Shown here in pieces: positions 1 to 7,445 of a DNA stretch of 17,087 bases. Every line of letters starts with the position of its first letter. Within the stretch, counting starts at the first letter, position 1. The DNA lies in assembly GCA_937927695.1 (NCBI GenBank), contig CALBRU010000437.1, forward strand, positions 1-17,087, written 5' to 3'. Position numbers and translations under genes: made by a program. The notes under the pieces are model-generated. The model did no database searches and was not told the DNA's origin. It was given only the letters and a program-made list of their open reading frames with translations. Source of the DNA: an uncultured Thiomonas sp. Its GTDB lineage: Bacteria > Pseudomonadota > Gammaproteobacteria > Burkholderiales > Burkholderiaceae_C.

Positions 1-663
1 ATTCTGTCCATTTTCATTCGCGGCACGCGGCTGTATCGCTTCACCCTGGGTTGGGTGCATCTGTCGGTCTGGGGTGCGCGCGTGATTTGCGGCATACGCA
101 GCCACATCACCGGTATGGAAAACCTGCCGGACGGCCCGGTCGTGTTGCTGGCCAAGCATCAGTCGGCCTGGGAGACGCTGGCGCTGCCGCTGATCATGCC
201 GCGTCCACTGGCCTATGTGTTCAAGCGCGAGCTGCTCTATGTGCCGTTTTTCGGCTGGGCACTGGGGCGGCTGGACATGGTGCACATCGACCGCAGCAAG
301 CGCGCCGAAGCGTTCGGCCGGGTGGAAAAGCAGGGCGGCCGGATTCTCAAGCAGGGCAACTGGATCATCATGTTCCCCGAAGGCACGCGCACTGCGCGCG
401 GTGAGCGGGGCGTCTATAAAACAGGCGGCACGCGGCTGGCCATCGCCACCGGCGCCTGGGTGGTGCCCATCGCCGTGACTTCGGCGCGCTGCTGGCCGCG
501 CCAGGCCTTCATCAAAACCCCCGGCGTGGTGGAGGTGTCCATCGGCAAACCCATTTCGCCCGAAGGCCGCAAGCCCGCCGAAATGATGGCCGAGGTTGAA
601 CAATGGATCGAGGCCGAAATGCGCCGTCTCGATCCGCAGGCCTACGCGCATGCCCCGCGCTGA
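1..663 (+). CDS. plsC: 1-acyl-sn-glycerol-3-phosphate acyltransferase (5' end outside window)
   Basis: Transfers an acyl chain to lysophosphatidic acid to give phosphatidic acid at the inner membrane. The frame is open from base 1 with no start of its own, so the N terminus lies upstream; an internal GTG at 55 is not needed as a start. Counting from base 1, the catalytic block KHQSAWET is at residues 52-59 (His53) and the FPEGTR substrate-binding block at 125-130. The usual HX4D motif reads HX4E here, a variant I recall from other betaproteobacterial members. About 220 residues are visible, close to the family's full length of roughly 240-250, so only a short leader is missing. The next gene overlaps its 3' end by 14 nt, suggesting translational coupling. 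The family assignment is firm. Confidence 0.93.
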   Translation: MLSIFIRGTRLYRFTLGWVHLSVWGARVICGIRSHITGMENLPDGPVVLLAKHQSAWETLALPLIMPRPLAYVFKRELLYVPFFGWALGRLDMVHIDRSKRAEAFGRVEKQGGRILKQGNWIIMFPEGTRTARGERGVYKTGGTRLAIATGAWVVPIAVTSARCWPRQAFIKTPGVVEVSIGKPISPEGRKPAEMMAEVEQWIEAEMRRLDPQAYAHAPR

Positions 664-1534
664 GTCTTCCGGCCGCGCCGCCTTGCCCGGCTCGGCGCAA
701 CTGGGTTTGTTCGACTGGGACGAGCCGACACCCGCCCCCGCCTCCATCGTCGCCCCGGCGCCAGAAGCCGCGGTGACCTCGCCGCCAGATCCGTCGCCGG
801 TCTCGTTACCCCGCGCTGGCGTGCCGACGCAGCGATATGACGACGGCATCCACCGTTTTGACTGGTCGCTGCATCGCGCCACCCGCCGCACCCTGGCGCT
901 GCGGGTGGACGACCGCGGCGTCAGTCTGCACGCCCCGCGCCTGGCCAGCAGCGCGTCCATCGCCCAGTTTTTGCAGCAGCACGCCGCCTGGGTGCAGCGC
1001 AAGCTGCGTCAACGCGAACAGCGTCTGCAGGCGCTGCAGGCCTCACGCATCGAGTGGGCCGATGGCGGCCGCATCCCCTATCTCGGTCAGCATCTCACCC
1101 TGCGGCTGCGCGGCGCCAGCCAGTTGCAGTGGGACGAAGCCCGCGCAGAGCTACACCTGCCCTTGCCGCAAGGCAGCAGCGCGCAGCAGGTGCGAGACAG
1201 CGTGGCCGCCTGGCTGCAGCGACAGGCGCTGGGACTGTTCACCGCCCGAGTGGCGCATTTCGCCGCCCAACTCGGCGTGCGCGTGACTGCGGTCAAGCTC
1301 AGTGCCGCCACCACCCGCTGGGGCAGTGCCAAGAGCGACGGCAGCCTCCGCCTGCACTGGCGGCTGCTGCATTTCAGCCCGCAACTGGTCGATTACGTCG
1401 TCGCCCACGAAGTGGCGCATCTGCGCGAGATGAACCACAGCCCACGCTTCTGGGCGCATGTCGGCAGCCTCTACCCGCAATACCAACAGGCCCGCACGCA
1501 ACTGCGCAAAAGCCTGCTGCCGCCCTGGGGTTGA
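650..1534 (+). CDS. YgjP-like zinc metallopeptidase (DUF45/M48-type)
   Basis: A predicted 294-aa zinc-dependent hydrolase of the YgjP/DUF45 family, whose substrate is unknown. The metal site HEVAH is at residues 253-257, followed by NHSPRFW (N262-W268), the family signature in which the later His supplies the third ligand. The first 60 or so residues are Pro/Ala-rich and likely disordered. I chose the ATG at 650, which overlaps plsC by 14 nt; an in-frame ATG at 596 would add 18 residues lying wholly over plsC codons. It sits between plsC and gloA, the order I associate with Burkholderiales. There is no signal peptide, so it should be cytoplasmic. The catalytic class is clear; the biological role is not. 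Confidence 0.88.
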   Translation: MPRAESSGRAALPGSAQLGLFDWDEPTPAPASIVAPAPEAAVTSPPDPSPVSLPRAGVPTQRYDDGIHRFDWSLHRATRRTLALRVDDRGVSLHAPRLASSASIAQFLQQHAAWVQRKLRQREQRLQALQASRIEWADGGRIPYLGQHLTLRLRGASQLQWDEARAELHLPLPQGSSAQQVRDSVAAWLQRQALGLFTARVAHFAAQLGVRVTAVKLSAATTRWGSAKSDGSLRLHWRLLHFSPQLVDYVVAHEVAHLREMNHSPRFWAHVGSLYPQYQQARTQLRKSLLPPWG

Positions 1535-1563
1535 GGCACGACCACGGAGTCCGCTCTGTCGGC

Positions 1564-2010
1564 TTATGCCAGCGCACTCCACAACGCCCAGGCACCGAAG
1601 CCCAGCAACAGAAGCGCCGACCCCTGTCGCGCCCACTCCAGCAGACGCGCGGGAAGACGGCGATGGAGCATGCGCACCCCGCCCGCCAGCAGCAACCACC
1701 ACGCTGCCGACCCCAGAAACACCCCGAGCACCATGACCCCTGGGCCTGCACCCGTCGCGCGTCCGCCGAGCGCGGCGAAGGTGCCGACGAACGACAAAAT
1801 GGTCATCGGATTGGACAGGGTCAGCAAAGCCGTCGTGGCCCAAGCACGCAGCACCGGCATCCGCAATGCGCCATCGGCCAGACCGACAGTCGGCGTCTGC
1901 CGCCAGATGCGCCACCCCAGCCAGAGCAGGAACACGCCGCCGCCCAGTGCCAGCGCGTGCCGCGCCGCCGCCCGCCTTAGCCGGCGCCGAGCAGCCGCCT
2001 GCACGCGCAT
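1564..2010 (-). pseudogene. LysE/RhtB-type amino-acid exporter, 5'-truncated remnant
   Basis: The minus frame encodes a clear C-terminal part of a LysE-family exporter: GGGVFLLWLGWRIWR, then TLSNPMTILSFVGTFAALG, then GVFLGSAAWWLLLAGG and a final hydrophobic helix ending WALWSALA. Family members are about 200-210 aa and begin with two helices carrying a PVGP-type motif. That first third, about 65-70 residues, is absent. The frame stays open up to 2133, but the residues upstream of about 1965 look non-coding and run into gloA on the other strand. Only about 75 bp separate the first plausible ATG (2010) from the gloA start, so the missing part cannot fit. A 148-aa product from 2010 is possible but would lack helices needed for transport. 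It is most likely a decaying gene, convergent with the peptidase gene (29-nt gap). Confidence 0.7.
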
Positions 2011-2083
2011 CGCCGCGGTGCTACAAAACAGCTTGACTCCAACCCGAGTGGCGCGGTGCCGCTCCCACCTTACAGGATTCCTC

Positions 2084-2473
2084 ATGCGTTTTCTCCACAC
2101 CATGCTGCGCGTCGGCGACTTGCAGCGCTCCATCGATTTCTACACCCAGGTCATCGGCATGAAGCTGCTGCGCACCACCGACCGCCCCGAACAGAAATAC
2201 AGCCTGGCCTTTCTCGGCTTCGAGCCCAACCCGGCACAGGCCGAGCTGGAGCTGACCTACAACTACGGCGTCGATCACTACGACCTGGGCACCGCCTACG
2301 GCCACATCGCTCTGGGCGTGGACGATGCGGCCGCCGCCTGCGCGCGCATCAAGGCGGCTGGTGGCAAGGTCACCCGCGAAGCCGGCCCGGTCGCCGGGGG
2401 CAACACCATCATCGCCTTCGTGCAAGACCCCGACGGCTACAAGATCGAGCTGATTCAGCACGGTACGCTGTGA
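2084..2473 (+). CDS. gloA: Lactoylglutathione lyase (glyoxalase I)
   Basis: Isomerises the hemithioacetal of methylglyoxal and glutathione to S-lactoylglutathione in the cytoplasm. The 129-aa product is the length of the Ni-type bacterial enzyme, and all four metal ligands sit at the E. coli positions: His5, Glu56, His74 and Glu122. Conserved blocks include LHTMLRVGDLQRSIDFY at the N terminus and DPDGYKIELI at the C terminus. I chose the ATG at 2084 because AGGA lies 7 nt upstream and the family begins MR.LHTMLRV; the open frame reaching back to 1670 is shadow. A GloC-like second-step hydrolase lies at 13348, so both steps of the pathway are in this window, though not adjacent. Confidence 0.97.
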   Translation: MRFLHTMLRVGDLQRSIDFYTQVIGMKLLRTTDRPEQKYSLAFLGFEPNPAQAELELTYNYGVDHYDLGTAYGHIALGVDDAAAACARIKAAGGKVTREAGPVAGGNTIIAFVQDPDGYKIELIQHGTL

Positions 2474-2530
2474 GCCGGGCCGACGCCCCATCCTGCGTGC
2501 GCTGACACGTCCGGCCGCTATGCTCGCTCC

Positions 2531-2863
2531 ATGCAATCCTGGTTATTTTTGTTTGGCGCGATAGCGGCCGAGGTGATCGGTACCACCGCGCTCAAAGCGA
2601 CGCACGGCTTCACGCGTCTGGCCCCTTCAGTCGTGGTCGTGGCGGCCTACGCCCTGGCGTTTTACCTGCTGTCACGCACCATGCAGACCATCCCGATGAG
2701 CATTTCCTATGCCGTCTGGTCGGGCGTGGGCATCGTGCTCATCACCCTGATCGGCTATGTGGTCTACCACCAGTCGCTCGACTTGCCCGCGCTCGTCGGG
2801 CTGGGGCTGATTCTCGCCGGGGTGTTGGTCATTCACCTGTTCTCCAAATCGGTGGCGCATTAA
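2531..2863 (+). CDS. emrE: EmrE-type small multidrug resistance transporter
   Basis: A 110-aa four-helix proton/drug antiporter of the SMR family, acting as a dimer in the inner membrane and exporting cationic aromatic compounds. It aligns end to end with E. coli EmrE from memory: the essential Glu14 (AEVIGTT), Tyr40, Tyr60 and Trp63 (AVWSGVGIVL) all fall at EmrE numbering, and the C-terminal LDLPA-GL-LI-AGVL block is kept. These residues point to a multidrug exporter rather than a guanidinium exporter (Gdx/SugE). The gene follows gloA by 57 nt in the same direction with only a weak ribosome-binding site. The substrate range cannot be read from sequence. Confidence 0.93.
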   Translation: MQSWLFLFGAIAAEVIGTTALKATHGFTRLAPSVVVVAAYALAFYLLSRTMQTIPMSISYAVWSGVGIVLITLIGYVVYHQSLDLPALVGLGLILAGVLVIHLFSKSVAH

Positions 2864-2931
2864 GCCCCGAGGCAGTCTGTGGCGGCTGGAATCTATCGAT
2901 TCGATCGATGCATATGATTTCAAATAATCGT

Positions 2932-2960
2932 TTGTCTTTATGAATTCGGCCTCATAAGCT
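2932..2960 (+). promoter_or_regulatory. Candidate sigma-70 promoter for the DsrE-like gene
   Basis: TTGTCT (2932-2937) and TAAGCT (2955-2960) are separated by 17 bp within the most AT-rich part of the 2864-3006 gap, 46 bp before the ATG at 3007. Matches are partial, so this is a candidate only. Just upstream lie two ATCGAT palindromes separated by TCG (2895-2909). Confidence 0.4.
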
Positions 2961-2969
2961 CTGGGTCAA

Positions 2970-2985
2970 CGCGGGTTTTCCCGCG
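2970..2985 (+). other. Short hairpin in the 5' UTR of the DsrE-like gene
   Basis: CGCGGG-TTTT-CCCGCG forms a perfect 6-bp stem with a T4 loop, ending 21 nt before the ATG at 3007. No T-run follows, so it is not a typical terminator. It lies between the candidate promoter and the AAGGAG ribosome-binding site, where it could affect mRNA stability or translation; that role is inferred. Confidence 0.5.
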
Positions 2986-3006
2986 CATGTCACAAGGAGC
3001 TTTTGT

Positions 3007-3807
3007 ATGTCGACTCACAGTCCCGTTCAACCGTCGCGCCGCCTGGCGCTGCAATCCACTCTCGTTGCGGGCCTTGGCCTGACGGCGCTTGGCGCAAAAA
3101 CGGCCCAGGCCGCTTCGGCGCAAGAGCGTTTCATGCCGCAAGGCGCCGGCACGCTGGCCGATCTCGGCAAAAAACTGGCCGCCGCCCCGCGCCGCCGCGA
3201 CTTCAAGACCACGCAGATGATTCTGGAAAACCGCGACGAGTGGGATGCCGAGGCTCTTGATCTGGTGCTGGCCTACGCCGGTCAGCCCAAGCAAGTGTGG
3301 AACAACACCAATCTGGAGGGGCCGTGGCTCAACCTCATGCGCAACTCGATGAACGCGCAGATCTGGTCGTTCAAACATCCCGACTTTCTGGCCGTGTCGG
3401 CCACGCACGGCCCGGCGCACCTTGCGTTATTTGACGACGCGCTGTGGGCCAAATACCAGTTGGGCAGCCTGACCAAGGGCAAAGCCAGAACCAATACCTG
3501 GATCAAGACTTCTCTCGCTGCCGACGCCGACCCCAAATCGGTCGAAGACCCCAAGGGCGTGTATTCCCCGGCCGACAACAGCATCACCGTGCTGCAAGAG
3601 CGCGGCGCCGTGTTTCTGGCCTGCCACAACGCGATCTGGGAACTCACCGGGCATCTGCACGCCATCGGTCACAACCCCGACAAGGTCTCGCACGCGCAGA
3701 TGGCTGCCGAATTCACTAACCATCTGATTCCCGGCGCCGTGCTCACTCCCGGCATCGTGGGCACGCTGGTCGAGCTCGAAAACGCGGGCTATCGCTACGC
3801 TGGTTGA
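3007..3807 (+). CDS. Tat-exported DsrE-like protein, single cysteine
   Basis: A 266-aa exported protein whose function I cannot name. The N terminus carries a twin-arginine signal (SRRLALQS, Arg11-Arg12, hydrophobic stretch, then TAQA-AS near residue 35), implying folded export to the periplasm. The C-terminal half (about 190-266) resembles DsrE/DsrF-like proteins: ITVLQERGAVFLACHNAIWEL, then LIPGAVLTPGIVGTLVELENAGYRY. Cys206 in FLACHN is the only cysteine in the protein and sits where DsrE-like proteins keep a conserved, sulfur-binding cysteine. The start is supported by AAGGAG 8 nt upstream. The next gene, a periplasmic binding protein, follows after 61 nt on the same strand, suggesting a shared role. 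The DsrE resemblance is by motif recall, not alignment. Confidence 0.72.
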   Translation: MSTHSPVQPSRRLALQSTLVAGLGLTALGAKTAQAASAQERFMPQGAGTLADLGKKLAAAPRRRDFKTTQMILENRDEWDAEALDLVLAYAGQPKQVWNNTNLEGPWLNLMRNSMNAQIWSFKHPDFLAVSATHGPAHLALFDDALWAKYQLGSLTKGKARTNTWIKTSLAADADPKSVEDPKGVYSPADNSITVLQERGAVFLACHNAIWELTGHLHAIGHNPDKVSHAQMAAEFTNHLIPGAVLTPGIVGTLVELENAGYRYAG

Positions 3808-3868
3808 GCGTTCGCTGCGTACCCGGTCGTTTCAATCCATCCCTCTAGATTCATAACAGGAGACTTTC

Positions 3869-4900
3869 ATGCGTCGTATCCCTCTCGCGTCGAGCACCCC
3901 TTTGCTGGCTGCGCTGCTGCTGGCCTTGCCGGTGCTCGCCAATGCGCAACAGGTGCAACAGCCCGACACCGGCTGGCAGGGCAAAGTGCATGCCCCGCAA
4001 TACAAGGAAACCATCTTCCCGCCCTGGCAGCACGGTGCCAACAATCCCGCGCTGAAGAAGGGCCTGGAATTTACCGTTCCCGAAATCAACGATCTGCCCG
4101 ATTTTCACGGCGATCTCGATCATCCCAAGCTGGTGATCTTTGTCGCCGGCAACTACTACTTCGCCATGGCGCCGCTGGTGCAGGCCTTCGAGAAAGAGCA
4201 TCCCGACTTCAAGGGCCGTGTGTTCTACGAAACCCTGCCCCCCGGCATTCTGCTCAAGCAGATGAAGGCTGGCGGCACGATCACCGTGGGCAATATGACC
4301 TGGACGGTCAAGCCCGATGTGTTCGCCGCCGGGCTGAAAAAGATCGAAGCCGGCATTCACGACGGCGTGCTCACCGGCAAGGCCATTTCCTATGTGAGCA
4401 ACGACCTCACCATCATGGTGCCCAAGGGCAATCCGGCGCACATCACCGGGCTGGCTGATCTGGGCAAGCCCGGCGTCACCCTGTCCATGCCCAATCCCGC
4501 CTGGGAAGGCGTGGCACGGCAGATTGAGGCCTCGCTGAAAAAAGCCGGGGGCGATGCACTGGAGCAAGCGGTCTATGACACCAAGGTGAAGAATGGCGAG
4601 ACCACGCTCACCCACATCCACCATCGCCAGACGCCGCTTTATCTCATGCAGGGCGTGGCGCAGGCCGGTGTGACCTGGAAGTCAGAAGCCATCTTCCAGG
4701 AACAGGCGGGCCACCCCATCAGCAATGTGCCCATTCCCGCCGATCAAAACACCACGGCGATATACGCCGCCGCAGTGGTCAAGGGCGCCGCGCACCCGAA
4801 GGCCGGTCTGATGTGGGCCGAATTCCTGCGCTCCCCCACGGCGCTGAAAATTTTCGAGCGCTACGACTTCAAGCCGGTGTCGGCCCACAAGCCCGGCTGA
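3869..4900 (+). CDS. Periplasmic ModA-like substrate-binding protein, orphan
   Basis: A 343-aa precursor with a Sec signal peptide (two Arg, Leu/Ala-rich core, ANA-QQ cleavage near residue 26/27). The mature part looks like a type 2 periplasmic binding protein of the molybdate/sulfate-like group: LVIFVAGNYYFAMAPLVQAFEKEHP opens lobe 1, IMVPKGNPAHITGLADLGKPGVTLSMPNP follows in mid-protein, and WAEFLRSPTALKIFERYDFKPV closes the fold as in ModA-like proteins. AACAGGAGA precedes the ATG. No permease or ATPase gene follows: downstream is a 580-bp gene-free stretch. It therefore either serves a transporter elsewhere or works with the Tat-exported DsrE-like protein before it. A HIHH cluster lies near residue 252, and there are no cysteines. 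The ligand is unknown. Confidence 0.78.
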   Translation: MRRIPLASSTPLLAALLLALPVLANAQQVQQPDTGWQGKVHAPQYKETIFPPWQHGANNPALKKGLEFTVPEINDLPDFHGDLDHPKLVIFVAGNYYFAMAPLVQAFEKEHPDFKGRVFYETLPPGILLKQMKAGGTITVGNMTWTVKPDVFAAGLKKIEAGIHDGVLTGKAISYVSNDLTIMVPKGNPAHITGLADLGKPGVTLSMPNPAWEGVARQIEASLKKAGGDALEQAVYDTKVKNGETTLTHIHHRQTPLYLMQGVAQAGVTWKSEAIFQEQAGHPISNVPIPADQNTTAIYAAAVVKGAAHPKAGLMWAEFLRSPTALKIFERYDFKPVSAHKPG

Positions 4901-4950
4901 GCAGGCTCACCAGAAACTCGCCGGGCCGCCCCCAGAGTTTCTTGCCCCTG

Positions 4951-5112
4951 GCAGCCTGTCGGACTGGAAGGGAATCGGCTGCAAATCCGCCTGGCCGGCC
5001 CATATTCCGCCGCTTTTTTGGGCAATAGTTCGACTATTGCCCTGCAAAATCGGCAAAATCTGGCCTCGACCAGCCGAATTTTCGCTTCGATTCTTCAAGT
5101 CCGACAGGCTGC
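4951..5112. repeat. 162-bp near-palindromic repeat element
   Basis: The outer arms are a perfect 15-bp inverted repeat: GCAGCCTGTCGGACT at 4951-4965 and its reverse complement at 5098-5112. The interior keeps folding on itself imperfectly (AATCGG, GCAAA, CCTGGCC and ATTCCGCCG-like blocks face their complements) down to a perfect 9-bp stem, GGGCAATAG (5020-5028) and CTATTGCCC (5034-5042), around a TTCGA loop. It encodes no protein. The structure fits a MITE- or BIME-like non-autonomous element, or a transcribed long hairpin. The end motif AGCCTGTCGG recurs at 17022, which supports a dispersed family. Confidence 0.75.
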
Positions 5113-5181
5113 TAGAGGGGGAGATCCGAGCGTAGCGACGGATTTCGGGGTGGGCTCCTTTTCATGAATTGGCTCTTCATT

Positions 5182-5212
5182 CGCCCCCGCCGCAAGGCCG
5201 GGGCGATTTTTT
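5182..5212 (+). terminator. Intrinsic terminator
   Basis: Ten-base arms CGCCCCCGCC and GGCCGGGGCG (one C:C mismatch) flank a GCAA tetraloop and are followed by A and six T. It is 280 nt beyond the binding-protein stop codon, so it may end that transcript after the palindromic element or end an unrecognised RNA. Confidence 0.8.
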
Positions 5213-5312
5213 CGTCTCGTGCAGCGCCGCTGCGCTGGGGCCGTGAAAGTGTGAACATTTGCACGATTTGGCGACGGTCAGCAAAAACCCGGTGAAGAGA
5301 TCGGGAGTGGGC

Positions 5313-5341
5313 TTGATTTTGGCAGGGGGCGGTAGCACACT
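5313..5341 (+). promoter_or_regulatory. Weak sigma-70 promoter candidate for hpf
   Basis: TTGATT (5313-5318) and CACACT (5336-5341) are 17 bp apart, about 140 bp before the hpf ATG. The -10 match is poor. It is listed because hpf needs a promoter after the terminator at 5182 and nothing better is visible. Confidence 0.25.
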
Positions 5342-5481
5342 GAATCTGACAGGTTAATCACAACCGCGCAGCGGACAAGCGCCGCAGCGCACCACAGAGG
5401 AGGTCGAACCACCCTACACACCGTCCCGGCAAGGCGCCCAGCCCTGCTGTTTCTTTTCTTTCCGAAATCAGGAGCCTCACT

Positions 5482-5814
5482 ATGAATCTGACCATCAGCG
5501 GCCACCATTTGGATGTCACCCCCTCCCTGCGCAGTTATGTCGAAAGCAAGCTCGATCGCGTGGTGCGGCACTTCGATCAAGTGGTGAATGTGAACGTGCT
5601 ACTCAGTGTGGAAAAACTCAAAGAAAAGGAAAAGCGCCAACGTGCCGAATGCAATCTGATGGTCAAGGGCAAATCGATCTTCTGCGAAAGTCAAGACGAA
5701 GACCTCTACGCGGCCATCGACACCTTGGTCGATAAACTGGACCGGCAGGTGGTCGAGCACAAGAACCGCTTGCGCGATCACCAGGCCACTGCGGGCAAAC
5801 ACTTGGCGAGTTGA
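5482..5814 (+). CDS. hpf: Ribosome hibernation promoting factor, short form
   Basis: Binds the 30S subunit and helps form inactive 100S ribosome dimers under starvation. The 110-aa product begins MNLTISGHHLDVTPSLRSYVESKLDRVVRHFD, the typical RaiA/HPF start, and has the basic, lysine-rich central stretch of the fold followed by DLYAAIDTLVDKLDRQV. It lacks the C-terminal dimerisation domain of long HPFs, so it is the short (YhbH) type. AGGAG lies 7 nt before the ATG. It is followed by ptsN and hprK, the usual neighbours, but a 128-nt gap with a stable stem-loop separates it from ptsN. Confidence 0.95.
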   Translation: MNLTISGHHLDVTPSLRSYVESKLDRVVRHFDQVVNVNVLLSVEKLKEKEKRQRAECNLMVKGKSIFCESQDEDLYAAIDTLVDKLDRQVVEHKNRLRDHQATAGKHLAS

Positions 5815-5840
5815 TCGCTGTTTACTGATGTTCGCCCTTG

Positions 5841-5879
5841 CCGCGAATCCGCAACGGAGTTCCCGGGCTGGATTCGCGG
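5841..5879 (+). other. Stem-loop between hpf and ptsN
   Basis: CCGCGAATCC (5841-5850) and GGATTCGCGG (5870-5879) form a perfect 10-bp stem with a 19-nt loop. No T-run follows on either strand, so it is not a classical terminator. It could stabilise or process the hpf end of a shared transcript; that role is inferred. Confidence 0.6.
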
Positions 5880-5942
5880 TGAGTACGAACTGCCGCAAAA
5901 CCCGTTTAAACTCGCTGTCCTCTTTGGCCCAAGCGTGATCCC

Positions 5943-6413
5943 ATGAACCGTCTTGCCCAGATTTTGCCGCCGACCCATGTGCAACTCGACGTGGACGTCA
6001 GCAGCAAAAAACGCGCGTTTGAATACGCCGGACTGCTGTTTGAAAACAGCCTTGGCCTCAACCGGGCGCTGGTTACCGACAATCTGTTCGCCCGCGAGCG
6101 ACTGGGTTCCACCGGGCTCGGTCAGGGCGTGGCGATTCCGCACGGGCGCATCAAAGGGCTCAAGCAACCGAGCGCCGCTGTCATTCGTTTGCGTCAGCCC
6201 ATTGCCTTCGAGGCGCCGGACAACCAGCCGGTGTCACTGTTGGTGGTGTTGCTGGTGCCCGAAAGCGCAAATGCCAAGCACCTCGAACTGCTGTCAACCA
6301 TCGCGGAAATGCTCTCCGATACCGATCTGCGCGAACAACTTCTGAGCGAGGCCGACGCCGCCGTGCTGCACCACCGCATCAGCGCCTGGGCGCCTCTGCA
6401 AACCGCAGCATGA
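5943..6413 (+). CDS. ptsN: Nitrogen-PTS EIIA component
   Basis: EIIA-Ntr is the terminal phosphoacceptor of the PTS-Ntr relay (PtsP - PtsO - PtsN), a regulatory cascade that transports no sugar. The 156-aa protein carries the active-site block GVAIPHGR with phosphoacceptor His67, preceded by ARERLGSTGLGQ, which is diagnostic for EIIA of the fructose/nitrogen type. The C-terminal LLSTIAEMLSDTDLREQLL region also fits. The start at 5943 gives a normal-length N terminus; no strong ribosome-binding site is visible. hprK follows after 78 nt. An inverted repeat, CACAG-TCA-CTGTG (6463-6475), lies in that gap, with no assigned role. Confidence 0.95.
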   Translation: MNRLAQILPPTHVQLDVDVSSKKRAFEYAGLLFENSLGLNRALVTDNLFARERLGSTGLGQGVAIPHGRIKGLKQPSAAVIRLRQPIAFEAPDNQPVSLLVVLLVPESANAKHLELLSTIAEMLSDTDLREQLLSEADAAVLHHRISAWAPLQTAA

Positions 6414-6491
6414 GTCTCAGGGGTGCTGCAAGGCGCTACCACCCTCGCCGTCCCTGGCCCGACACAGTCACTGTGATCTTCCCCGCCTGAT

Positions 6492-7445
6492 TTGAAAGCC
6501 TCCACTCTCGCCGCCGAACGCCTGTTCGAGGCCAATGCCGCGCAGCTCATGTGGCAATGGATCGCCGGGCAGAGCAACCCCGAGCGTCGCTTCGACATGG
6601 CTGCGGTCGAGGGGGCTACTTCCGGGGCTGATCTGGTGGGCTATCTGAATTACATCCACCCCTTTCGCGTACAGATTCTGGGCTGGCGCGAGGTTGATTA
6701 CCTCAACAACTCCAACCAGGAAGACCGTCTGCGGCGCATACGCCGCATCATCGGCCTGGAGCCGCCGGCGCTAGTGCTGGCCGACGGCAAAGAGCCGCCG
6801 CCCTGTCTGATCGACGAGTGCAACGCGGCGCAGGTGCCGTTGTTCCAGACAGCGGAAACCGCAGCCTTCACCATCGACGTGCTGCGCACCTATCTGTCCA
6901 AGCACTTCGCCAACCGCGTTACCCATCATGGCGTATTCATGGACATTCTCGGCCTGGGCGTACTCATCACCGGCGAGTCCGGCCTGGGCAAGAGCGAGCT
7001 GGGGCTGGATCTCATCACGCGGGGTCACGGTCTGGTGGCCGACGATTGTGTGGATCTGCTGCGCGTGGCGCAGAACACCATCGAGGGCCGCTGTCCGCCG
7101 CTGTTGCAGAACCTGCTGGAAGTACGCGGCATCGGTCTGCTCGATATCAAAACCATTTTTGGCGAGACCGCGGTGCGCCGCAAGATGCGGCTCAAGCTCA
7201 TCTGCCACCTGATTCGCCGCGACGTGCTCGACCGCAACTTCGACCGTCTGCCCGCGGGCAATCTCGAAGAAGACGTGCTGGGTGTGCCGATTCGAAAGGT
7301 GATGATTCCGGTGGAAGCCGGACGCAACCTCGGCGTGCTGGTCGAGTCAGCCGTGCGCAACACCATTTTGCAACTTCGCGGCATCGACACCCTGAGCGAA
7401 TTTCAGGAACGCCAGCGCCAGGCCATGCGCGATGGGGACGACTGA
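6492..7445 (+). CDS. hprK: HPr(Ser) kinase/phosphorylase
   Basis: A bifunctional enzyme that phosphorylates and dephosphorylates a serine on HPr-type proteins. The 317-aa product has an N-terminal HprK domain (about 1-135), then the catalytic core: THHG (His145/His146), the Walker A loop GESGLGKS (161-168), and the family signature LEVRGIGLLDI (209-219). The start is a TTG; it is chosen because MKASTLAAERLFEANAAQL matches the usual N terminus and no ATG or GTG fits. The gene ends in the first unit of an 11-bp tandem repeat. In many betaproteobacteria rapZ follows hprK; here the next gene is fur on the opposite strand. Confidence 0.95.
   Translation: MKASTLAAERLFEANAAQLMWQWIAGQSNPERRFDMAAVEGATSGADLVGYLNYIHPFRVQILGWREVDYLNNSNQEDRLRRIRRIIGLEPPALVLADGKEPPPCLIDECNAAQVPLFQTAETAAFTIDVLRTYLSKHFANRVTHHGVFMDILGLGVLITGESGLGKSELGLDLITRGHGLVADDCVDLLRVAQNTIEGRCPPLLQNLLEVRGIGLLDIKTIFGETAVRRKMRLKLICHLIRRDVLDRNFDRLPAGNLEEDVLGVPIRKVMIPVEAGRNLGVLVESAVRNTILQLRGIDTLSEFQERQRQAMRDGDD

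Larger units (their letters stand above)
4901..5481. other. Gene-free stretch with palindromic repeat, terminator and hpf leader
   Basis: I see no supported gene in these 581 bp. They hold a 162-bp near-palindromic element (4951-5112), a small ATCCG/CGGAT hairpin around 5124-5143, an intrinsic terminator (5182-5212), and about 270 bp of leader before hpf with a weak promoter candidate. The lptB-rpoN genes that often precede hpf in Proteobacteria are absent. Confidence 0.7.

Noticed and set aside
1054..1980. 308-aa open frame on the plus strand
   Set aside because: It is an out-of-frame shadow of the YgjP-like peptidase and antisense to the LysE remnant, with Arg/Gln/Pro-rich low-complexity content.
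5313..5341. Possible sigma-54 promoter before hpf (TTGGCAGG region)
   Set aside because: The GG/GC spacing and TTGC element do not fit, so only a weak sigma-70 candidate is kept.
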